Source: Methanomicrobiales archaeon (GTDB lineage: Archaea; Halobacteriota; Methanomicrobia; Methanomicrobiales; Methanoculleaceae). From it: a stretch of DNA of 11,046 nucleotides. Numbering within the stretch: the first letter of the stretch is position 1; each line of letters begins with the position of its first letter. A program made the translations under genes and the position numbers. Under the pieces are notes generated by a model. It was not told where the DNA came from and ran no database searches. It saw nothing but the letters and a program-made list of their open reading frames with translations. Positions 1 to 5,505 of this stretch are shown here, one piece after another. The stretch spans positions 1-11,046 of the forward strand of contig JAGVUK010000018.1 of assembly GCA_019136335.1 (NCBI GenBank), written 5' to 3'.

Positions 1-364
1 TGAGCGCCCGGCACTGGATCTCGACCGCCTCCGTCAGGGTCTTTCCCTCCTTCAGGAGGGCCGCCCGGGCGATCTGGACCGCCCGGGCGCGGTCGCCGAC
101 GGGGAAGGGTTCGCTGCCCGCCACCTTCGGGAGGTAGTTATGGGTGGCGTAGGTGTCCCCCTTGATCCCCCACCCGCGGTTTGTGTCAAGGATCCCGGCG
201 AAGAGGAAGACGGCGGCATCGATGTCGGGGGCGGCGTGGCTCCCCGAGACCCAGAGGTCCTCGGCGGTGTTCGCGATCACGGCAATCTCACTGTCGTAGA
301 GGATCTGCCGGGCGCCCCGGATGAGCGCGGGCGTTCCGGTTCCGCCCGAGAGGAAGGTGATCAT
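1..364 (-). CDS. cofD: 2-phospho-L-lactate transferase CofD, 5' part (runs off the left edge)
   Basis: Reading the minus strand from the ATG at 364 gives 121 residues with no stop. The N-terminus MITFLSGGTGTPALIRGARQ is followed by NTAEDLWVSG near residues 32-41, then LFAGILDTNRGWGIKGDTYATH and PVGDRARAVQIAR. This is the characteristic N-terminal pattern of the CofD family: the glycine-rich GGTGTP nucleotide-binding loop and the NTAEDLWVSG block. CofD joins the phospholactyl (or phosphoenolpyruvyl) moiety to the deazaflavin Fo in coenzyme F420 biosynthesis, in the cytoplasm, which fits a methanogen. About 60% of a usual CofD (roughly 300 residues) lies outside the window. No good Shine-Dalgarno sequence precedes this ATG, so the mRNA may be leaderless, but no clear TATA box was found. 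The family call is firm; the start is likely but not proven. Confidence 0.93.
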   Translation of the reverse strand, partial: MITFLSGGTGTPALIRGARQILYDSEIAVIANTAEDLWVSGSHAAPDIDAAVFLFAGILDTNRGWGIKGDTYATHNYLPKVAGSEPFPVGDRARAVQIARAALLKEGKTLTEAVEIQCRAL

Positions 365-809
365 GGGTGAATATCATTGTATGTGGGGTGTCCGGGGGGT
401 TAACAGTTTCATTCTGCCGGGGCGAGGGCGCATGTGAGGCCGGGTCGGGGGTTGAGTGTTGAGGCTCTCGATCTCCGGGTTCCGGGCCATCTACAAGAAT
501 CTCGCTCTCCCTTCCTCGTCCCGGCACGCAGCCTCCCGGTGATCGCAATAGCCCTCGGGCAGTACCGCCTCCCCAACCCAACATGATTCCCGGCCGGCGT
601 CACAGTGCCGGCCATGGGGGGCGACCATCTACGAGGTTCAGATGTACCAGGAGCCGGGGGAGCAGTTAAAGTCGGGAGAGAAAAGGGAACTGCAGACATG
701 ATACAGGTAGTGACCATCAGGGCTATAGCCGTGGGGGCTTCGGTTTACATACAGTTAGGATCGGATCGTAGTGGGAAAAGGAGTTGCCCCCTAAACCAAG
801 GACACCGGA
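365..809. other. Intergenic stretch without a convincing gene
   Basis: This 445-base gap lies between the start of cofD and the 3' end of the DUF3467-like gene. Short open frames exist on both strands, but none has a recognisable motif, a good ribosome site or convincing composition. A strong hairpin sits at 592-613 and a 10-bp palindrome, GGCTATAGCC, at 721-730. One plus-strand frame between about 615 and the TGA at 699-701 reads like protein (IYEVQMYQEPGEQLKSGEK) and might be the tail of a decayed gene, but I cannot assign it. Confidence 0.6.
592..613. repeat. Perfect 7-bp inverted repeat (stem-loop)
   Basis: GGCCGGC at 592-598 and GCCGGCC at 607-613 are exact reverse complements around an 8-base loop, giving an all-GC stem. 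No T-run follows on either strand, so it is not an obvious terminator. It could be an RNA stem, a protein-binding palindrome or a chance product of high G+C. Confidence 0.5.
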
Positions 810-1106
810 TTATTTCTGCTGCTTGAGCCACTCATCATATTGCTGTACATGCTCCATCATAGTGTAGGCAAGCGCTCTAAATGCTTCGGGCGATAATCTT
901 GCATCAATTACTACTCTCTTTTGAATTTTATCTGTGTAAATCTCGCCATTCGGACGGACTTTGAATTCAGGTTGATCGTATGCCAGTGCCAACTGGCCGA
1001 AATTCGGGTTTAACATTACGATAGCACCATCAACGTGAACCGTCCTGAACTCAGGATCCATTACGATCTCAAGGTTCAACGCTTGCCCCGGGTCTTCTGC
1101 AGCCAT
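810..1106 (-). CDS. Small DUF3467-like protein
   Basis: The 98-residue protein starts at the ATG at 1106. The longer open frame upstream overlaps the preceding gene and has no motif. It reads as an alternating beta-rich N-terminal part (LNLEIVMDPEFRTVHVDGAIVMLNP), a middle strand with charged residues, and a C-terminal helix of the form LSPEAFRALAYTMMEHVQQYDEWL. That order (DPE-type opening, strands, then an LSPE-A--L---L-E----Y-E helix) matches what I remember of the DUF3467 family, which has no established biochemical role. It begins 7 bases after the stop of the winged-helix gene, and AAGGTGTGA at that gene's end can serve as its ribosome site, so the two are almost certainly co-transcribed and probably coupled. 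A partner protein or co-regulator of the HTH protein is possible but is inference. G+C is lower than in the flanking metabolic genes. Confidence 0.75.
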   Translation of the reverse strand: MAAEDPGQALNLEIVMDPEFRTVHVDGAIVMLNPNFGQLALAYDQPEFKVRPNGEIYTDKIQKRVVIDARLSPEAFRALAYTMMEHVQQYDEWLKQQK

Positions 1107-1113
1107 GGTGAAC

Positions 1114-1635
1114 TCACACCTTAGTCTCCGCCTGTTTTGCGCCGGCAATTGTTGGTCTCGTATTAAAGGCGTCCCTTCGGGGGGGTGTCTGGTCAAACTT
1201 CCAGTTCTCTGGATCGGTTTCACTACTTCCTTTCACAGTTCCCGGGTACATAGTCCAGCAGTCTCCTCTCTCGCTTGAAGTGGGTTTATACTGCTTGATC
1301 AGACTCTCAGGAGGAAGCGCTACATCGCACAGGGCACTTAACACCTTCTTTCCATAATCTGTCGATCTGTAATACACCTTCCTCCGATCGCCGATATCCT
1401 CCAGTGTTCTCACCTTTTTCGCGACGAGACCCCCGTCAACCAGAGACTTCAGAATACGGTCCATTTCACGTGGATTCGCTCCAAAGGTATCCTTGAGCTC
1501 GTTGAAGTACATCTCCTCCTCGAGGGTAAGCGCTATGTATACAGCCCATTTAGCATCCGTCGATAGTTCCATCACGGATTCACGAATTTCAACAGGCACC
1601 CGGCTTAAGTAAGCCTCCACAGTAGTCCGATCCAT
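1114..1635 (-). CDS. Winged helix-turn-helix transcriptional regulator with a disordered tail
   Basis: The ATG at 1635 is chosen because GGAGGTA (minus strand, 1647-1641) lies 6 bases upstream and a TATA box sits at about 1679-1674. The 173-residue product has a helical lead (residues 1-25) and then a typical wHTH: helix WAVYIALTLEEE (30-41), a second helix with FNELKDTF (44-51), recognition helix PREMDRILKSLVDGGLV (56-72), and a basic wing DRRKVYYRSTDYGKKVL (83-99). This resembles ArsR/PadR/MarR-type archaeal regulators. From about residue 112 the protein is polar and proline- and glycine-rich, probably disordered. It leads a two-gene leftward operon with the DUF3467-like gene and is divergent from the 1754 gene, so autoregulation and control of that neighbour are likely. 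No ligand-binding domain is visible. Confidence 0.82.
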   Translation of the reverse strand: MDRTTVEAYLSRVPVEIRESVMELSTDAKWAVYIALTLEEEMYFNELKDTFGANPREMDRILKSLVDGGLVAKKVRTLEDIGDRRKVYYRSTDYGKKVLSALCDVALPPESLIKQYKPTSSERGDCWTMYPGTVKGSSETDPENWKFDQTPPRRDAFNTRPTIAGAKQAETKV

Positions 1636-1753
1636 GCTGGTACCTCCATCAAGAATAGTTCTATTATCGTAACTTATATCAATGTTTCCAGATGCACCAG
1701 TTGCATGATGGCAACCTATACCATTATTTATCACGCAGACAAAAACCTGTCAA
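1636..1753. promoter_or_regulatory. Divergent promoter region with two inverted repeats
   Basis: Leftward: a TATA-like element GATATAAGTT (minus strand, 1680-1671) places a start near 1650, followed by a Shine-Dalgarno GGAGGTA and the ATG at 1635. Rightward: TTATTTAT (about 1724-1731) lies roughly 26 bases before the ATG at 1754, which has no ribosome site, so that mRNA is probably leaderless. Two inverted repeats lie between the genes: AATAG-TT-CTATT at 1654-1665, between the leftward TATA box and its expected start, and GTTGC-N6-GCAAC at 1700-1715, between the two TATA boxes. Either could bind the adjacent winged-helix protein. Promoter positions are inferred from spacing only. Confidence 0.5.
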
Positions 1754-2314
1754 ATGAGCCATAGAGTGCTGAAGCCCGATGAAATCGCAGATAGGGTTCA
1801 ATTATACAGGCATTTCAAGGAAAACACTAATGTCGCAATATACGGTTCGTTTCAGCAGTCGCGGAAGGAGGATCTTCTTGCACTAAGGGATTATTTACGG
1901 GCAAACGACTACCTGAACACCAAAATTTCCGAAGATTACTGTGATAGATTAGATCCCGGAATGGAAGATGGGCCCATAAGAGATATCAAGCTTAGCGATC
2001 TGCTGATGGATGAGAGTTCAATTCACATTTTTGTTTTTGTTAAGGAAAACCAGAATGAACATTACCTGATTCAGTCGGTCTCGATGGAATTCCAGCGTTT
2101 AAGCACTCTAATCCAACATGGCATAAAGGAAGATCAGCCTGCCGCGGTCTACATTGAAAAAGGATTGGAAAAGATTGCAGGAGGCGTTTTCAAGGGGCGG
2201 GTTGCGCAAAATGAGCATGAGTGGGACATAGAGTTCTTCAAAAATATTGAGCAGATCTACAAACCAGCAAGGCGTTTCTGCGAGCGCAGCGTCGCTGATC
2301 TCTATGGATTCTAA
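1754..2314 (+). CDS. Uncharacterised alpha/beta protein, possibly TIR / nucleoside deoxyribosyltransferase-like
   Basis: The 186-residue protein is not confidently recognised. Its layout suggests a Rossmann-like sensor or enzyme fold: strand NVAIYGSF (26-33), a helix KEDLLALRDYLRAND (38-52), a short strand TKISED (56-61), an acidic loop (DPGMEDGPIRD), helix SDLLMDES, a strong hydrophobic strand SIHIFVFVK (89-97), then NEHYLIQSVSMEFQRL (101-116). In TIR-like and nucleoside 2-deoxyribosyltransferase-like proteins, a Glu following such a strand is catalytic; here Glu112 (S-M-E-F) is the candidate. The C-terminal third (AAVYIEKGLEKIAGG, then WDIEFFKNIEQIY) adds another strand-helix unit. It is divergent from the regulator operon, probably leaderless, and lies in lower-G+C DNA, consistent with an accessory or defence-type gene. 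That role and any NAD- or nucleotide-cleaving activity are inference. Confidence 0.7.
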   Translation: MSHRVLKPDEIADRVQLYRHFKENTNVAIYGSFQQSRKEDLLALRDYLRANDYLNTKISEDYCDRLDPGMEDGPIRDIKLSDLLMDESSIHIFVFVKENQNEHYLIQSVSMEFQRLSTLIQHGIKEDQPAAVYIEKGLEKIAGGVFKGRVAQNEHEWDIEFFKNIEQIYKPARRFCERSVADLYGF

Positions 2315-2415
2315 TACGGATATTCTGCATCGTCAGAGAACCCACAGGCACTTTTGATCTTTTCCAGCGCTGCCCGCGTAGCCTCATCCATCCGAACATT
2401 GACCTGCCCTGTCTT
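2311..2415 (-). pseudogene. Remnant of a ribbon-helix-helix-type (antitoxin-like) protein
   Basis: The minus strand carries a 34-codon frame between a TGA at 2418-2416 and the TAG at 2313-2311. It reads VNVRMDEATRAALEKIK followed by SACGFSDDAEYPY. A short N-terminal strand (Q-V-N-V-R-M) followed by D-E-x-T-R-A-A-L-E-K-I-K is the pattern of CopG/ParD-like ribbon-helix-helix proteins, but only one helix remains. The only ATG inside the frame would give 26 residues and would lose most of the strand. It is therefore most likely the tail of a truncated antitoxin or small DNA-binding gene. Its stop overlaps the stop of the convergent 1754-2314 gene by 2-3 bases. Confidence 0.5.
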
Positions 2416-2513
2416 TCACTGCGGAACGTCCCGGACCGCCGCACGAGCGCCACAGGCCCGATAGAGGAACCGAGATCCGTGCGAGCGCAACTACTTTGCA
2501 ATCGACGCGCTCT

Positions 2514-2550
2514 CAAATACCTTTATCACTTCTCTCCAAAGATTCTTAAT
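2514..2550 (+). promoter_or_regulatory. Probable promoter of the HD-gene / isoprenoid block
   Basis: An AT-rich patch, AAATACCTTTATCAC (2514-2528), stands out in GC-rich sequence. A TATA box centred near 2524 would start RNA close to 2550, giving an 8-base or shorter leader before the ATG at 2558, where no clear Shine-Dalgarno sequence is present. It probably drives the whole rightward block to 6666, since the genes after it are 3-14 bases apart or overlap. Confidence 0.4.
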
Positions 2551-2557
2551 TGAACTG

Positions 2558-3699
2558 ATGAAGATCATCAAGGATCCGGTGCACGGCTACGTCGAGGCGG
2601 ACGAACCGGTGCTCAGGCTGCTCGACTCGGGAGTCGTCCAGCGGCTCCGCCACGTCACCCAGCTCGGGTTTGCAAACCTCGTCTACCCGGGCGCAAACCA
2701 CACCCGGTTTGAGCACTCGCTCGGGACGATGCACCTTGCCGGCCTCATGTGCCGGGAGCTCGGGCTTGACGACGGCGAGACGAAACTCGTCACGACGGCC
2801 GCCCTCCTCCACGACATCGGCCACGGGCCGTTCTCCCACGTCACCGAACCGGTGATGGAGGAGTTCGTCGGGCGAGGCCACCACCAGATCGACTGTCTCG
2901 TCAGGGAGGGAGCGATCGCCGACATCCTCGAGGCGGAGGGGATCGATCCCGCTGAGGTCTGCGCCGTCGTCGCAGGCAAGCACCGCTTCGCAAGCATCAT
3001 CCACGGGAGCCTCGACGTCGACCGGATGGACTACCTGATGCGGGACGCCCACTACACCGGCGTGCCCTACGGGACGGTCGACGCGCACCGGCTGATCCGG
3101 TGCTCGGTCCTCGCCGAATCGGGCATCGCGCTGCGCGAAAGCGGTATCAACGCCGCCGAATCGCTCCTCATCGCCCGGACGCTGATGCGCCCGGCGGTCT
3201 ACTTCCACCACGTGAGCCGGATCGCGACGAGCATGTTCGTCCACGCCCTCCGGGAAGAGGTGCTGAACGTCCCGGGCACGGACGCCCGTGCGACCTTGCC
3301 AACCGGGTCTACGCCCGGGACCTCTACAAGCGGGCGCTCTACGTCGGCGAAGACCGGGTCAACGCCGCAGCCCTCCGGCAGGACCCCGGGCCCGCCCGGG
3401 GGCGGGACCTTGCCCTCGCCATCGCCGAGACCGCCGGCGTCCCGGCGGCGGAGGTCCTCGTGGATATCCCGCCGCTCCCGCGGGCGCTCTCGATGGAGGT
3501 CCGGGTCAGGAACAGCCACGCCATGGTGGATATCGAGGAGGTCTCGCCGCTCATCAGCACCTTAAACGACACCCGGCGGCAGCAGTGGCGCCTTGGGGTC
3601 TACACCGCCCCGGAGCACCGGCGGGTGGTGGAGCAGGCGGCGACAGAAGTCCTCCGGGTGAAGCGGGCGACAAAACAGGATAAACTCGTAGTGACATAA
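2558..3699 (+). pseudogene. HD-domain phosphohydrolase, interrupted by a frameshift near 3290
   Basis: From the ATG at 2558 the first frame gives a clear HD-superfamily phosphohydrolase (dNTPase/YdhJ-like): MKIIKDPVHGYVE, TRFEHSLG with Arg50 and His53, LLHDIGHGPFSH with the His85-Asp86 pair, and DVDRMDYLMRD (153-163) for the last metal Asp. Metal-dependent removal of phosphate from a nucleotide is expected, with the exact substrate unknown. Homology ends around residue 244; that frame then runs through low-complexity nonsense to 3565. The family sequence resumes in the frame one base earlier (DLANRVYARDLYKRALYVG, from about 3291) and ends at the TAA at 3697-3699. A net loss of 3n+1 bases explains this. 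As I recall the family, some 15-20 more residues normally lie at this point, so a short deletion fits better than a single-base error. The remaining 3' frame is stop-free, so the damage is recent or a sequence error. It is first in the block, 14 bases before ubiX. Confidence 0.8.
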
Positions 3700-3713
3700 C
3701 TGATGGGGAAGAG

Positions 3714-4268
3714 ATGAAGAAGGAGTTTGTCATCGGGGTCACCGGGGCGAGCGGGGTCATATACGCCCGCCGCCTGCTCGAGGTGCTCTGCGACCGGGCA
3801 ACGGTGCACATCGTCGTATCCGACACGGCCCGGCAGATCGCCGGGATCGAGGGCGTGGACCTTACCGGGTTCGACGCCGTATACGCCGAGAACAGCAACC
3901 TCGCGGCGGATATCGCGAGCGGATCGTTCCGTTACGACGGTATGGCGATCGTACCCTGCAGCATGAAGACGCTTGCAGCGGTCAGCAACGGCCTCGCCGA
4001 TAACCTGATCGCCCGGGCGGCGGACGTCTGCCTCAAGGAGCGGCGGCCCCTCCTCCTCCTCCTCCGGGAGATGCCGCTCTCCCGGGTCCATTTAAAGAAC
4101 ATGCTCGCCGCCGACGAGGCCGGCGCGACCGTGATGGTCGCAAGCCCGCCCTTCTACCAGCACCCGGAGACGATCGATGACCTCGTCGATATGGTGGTCG
4201 CCCGGGTGCTCGACCACCTGGGGGTCGAACATTCCCTCGGGTCCCGATGGAGCGGGTACGATGCGTGA
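3714..4268 (+). CDS. ubiX: UbiX-type flavin prenyltransferase
   Basis: UbiX prenylates reduced FMN with dimethylallyl phosphate to give prenyl-FMN, the cofactor of UbiD-family decarboxylases. The 184-residue protein has the family signatures in order: GVTGASGVIYARRLLEVL (8-25) with the GASG flavin phosphate loop, VVSDTA (34-39), IVPCSMKTLAAVSNGLADNLI (79-99), ERRPLLLLLREMPLS (109-123), HLKNM (126-130) and PPFYQHPETIDDLVDMVVARVLD (145-167). Length is normal. The ATG at 3714 follows the HD gene by 14 bases with a modest GGGGAAG ribosome site. The 3' end overlaps the start of the UbiD-family gene by 8 bases, which links the cofactor maker directly to its user. In this setting the prenyl-FMN is probably for anhydromevalonate phosphate decarboxylase. 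The pathway itself supplies the dimethylallyl group, so cofactor and product depend on each other. Confidence 0.95.
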   Translation: MKKEFVIGVTGASGVIYARRLLEVLCDRATVHIVVSDTARQIAGIEGVDLTGFDAVYAENSNLAADIASGSFRYDGMAIVPCSMKTLAAVSNGLADNLIARAADVCLKERRPLLLLLREMPLSRVHLKNMLAADEAGATVMVASPPFYQHPETIDDLVDMVVARVLDHLGVEHSLGSRWSGYDA

Positions 4269-5502
4269 ATTCATAGCAATGATGCGGGAGCAGGGCCGGG
4301 TCGAGGAGATCGAGCGGTCCTGCTCGACCGTCTACGAGGCTCCCCGCATGGCGAGCCGGGCCGGTAAGATCCTCTTCTTCCACGACCTCGACGGTCGCCG
4401 GGCGGTGATGAACCTGCTCGCCGACCGGAGCGCGCTCGCGGCGGCCCTCGGCGTCGGGGAGCGGGACCTCGTCCGGCACCTCGCGGCCGCAACCTACAAC
4501 GGCCGCGTCGTGGACGCCGGGCGGTGCCGCGGCGGCATCCCCGCCGACCTCTCCCGCCTCCCGGTCATGAAGCACTTCCCGGGTGACGCCGGGCGCTACT
4601 TCACGGCAGGCGTGGTCTTCTCCCGTTTTGACGGCGTGGAGAACGCCTCCATCCACCGGATGATGGTCCTCGACGACCGGAGGGTTATCGCCCGCCTGGT
4701 GGAGGGGAGGCACACCCACACGCTGCTCAAGGCGGCGCTTGCCCGGGGGGAACGGCTCCCGGTCGCGGTCACCGTCGGGACGCACCCCCTCGTGACGTTT
4801 GCCGCCTGCACCCGCGTACCGGAAGGAAAGGAACTCGCCTACGCGGCGGAGCTGATGGGGGGGGAACTCGCCGTCCATGAGTGCGAGAACGGTGTCCGGG
4901 TTCCCGGTGCCGAGATCGTCCTCGAGGGCTCCATCGGGCCGGAGATGGCTGCGGAAGGGCCGTTCGTCGATATCACCGGGACCTACGACCCCGTGCGGCA
5001 GCAGCCGGTGATCGAGTTCTCCCGGATGTACCTCAAGGAGGACCCCATCTACCACGGCATCCTCCCCGCCGGCGACGAGCACAAGCTCCTGATGGGAGCC
5101 CCGTATGAGCCCAAGATCTACCGCGCGGTCAGCGAGGTGACGACGGTGAAAGATGTCCTCCTCACGAAAGGCGGCGCCGGCTACCTCCACGGTGTGGTCC
5201 AGATCCGGAAGAACACGCAAGGCGACGCGAAGAACGCCATCATGGCGGCGTTTGCCGCCCATACGTCCTTGAAGCACGTCGTGGTGGTGGACGAGGATAT
5301 CGACATCCACGATCCCTACGATGTCGAGTACGCGATTGCCACAAGGGTCCGGGGCGATACCGACATCATGATCGTCACCGGGGTGCGGGGGTCGTCTCTT
5401 GACCCGATGCGCCTTGCAGACGGGACGAACGTGAAGGTCGGGGTCGACGCCACGATGGTTATGGGCAGAGAGGACGAATTCAGGAGAGCGGAGTGGCCAT
5501 AG
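4261..5502 (+). CDS. UbiD-family decarboxylase, probable anhydromevalonate phosphate decarboxylase
   Basis: The 413-residue protein starts at the ATG at 4261 (MREFIAMMREQ, a usual UbiD opening), inside the end of ubiX. UbiD landmarks: VENASIHRMMVLD with Arg133, HTHTLL, AAEGPFVDITGTYD with Glu232 and Asp237, YHGILPAGDEH, VKDVLLTKGG, and the C-terminal VVVDEDIDIHDPYDVEYAIATR (341-362), which includes the acidic DEDIDIHD run. Arg133/Glu232/Asp237 correspond to the Arg-Glu-Glu catalytic set of the family, with Asp in the last place. The protein is shorter than bacterial UbiD (about 490), as is usual for archaeal members. Its place between ubiX and an aconitase-X-type large subunit matches the archaeal mevalonate pathway: prenyl-FMN-dependent decarboxylation of trans-anhydromevalonate 5-phosphate to isopentenyl phosphate. 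Specificity comes from context and family knowledge, since aromatic-acid decarboxylases share the fold. The next gene begins 3 bases after its stop. Confidence 0.9.
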   Translation: MREFIAMMREQGRVEEIERSCSTVYEAPRMASRAGKILFFHDLDGRRAVMNLLADRSALAAALGVGERDLVRHLAAATYNGRVVDAGRCRGGIPADLSRLPVMKHFPGDAGRYFTAGVVFSRFDGVENASIHRMMVLDDRRVIARLVEGRHTHTLLKAALARGERLPVAVTVGTHPLVTFAACTRVPEGKELAYAAELMGGELAVHECENGVRVPGAEIVLEGSIGPEMAAEGPFVDITGTYDPVRQQPVIEFSRMYLKEDPIYHGILPAGDEHKLLMGAPYEPKIYRAVSEVTTVKDVLLTKGGAGYLHGVVQIRKNTQGDAKNAIMAAFAAHTSLKHVVVVDEDIDIHDPYDVEYAIATRVRGDTDIMIVTGVRGSSLDPMRLADGTNVKVGVDATMVMGREDEFRRAEWP

Positions 5503-5505
5503 TTC

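Noticed and set aside
140..370. 76-codon plus-strand frame at the left edge
   Set aside because: It is the shadow of cofD on the opposite strand.
409..826. Small frames on both strands in the gap after cofD
   Set aside because: They have no motifs, no ribosome sites and biased composition; one overlaps the end of the DUF3467-like gene.
2546..3244. 232-codon minus-strand frame opposite the HD gene
   Set aside because: It is the antisense shadow of the HD-domain coding sequence, with biased composition only.
3270..3300. Programmed ribosomal frameshift in the HD gene
   Set aside because: No slippery heptamer or clear downstream stem was seen, and residues appear to be missing at the junction, which favours a mutation or sequence error.
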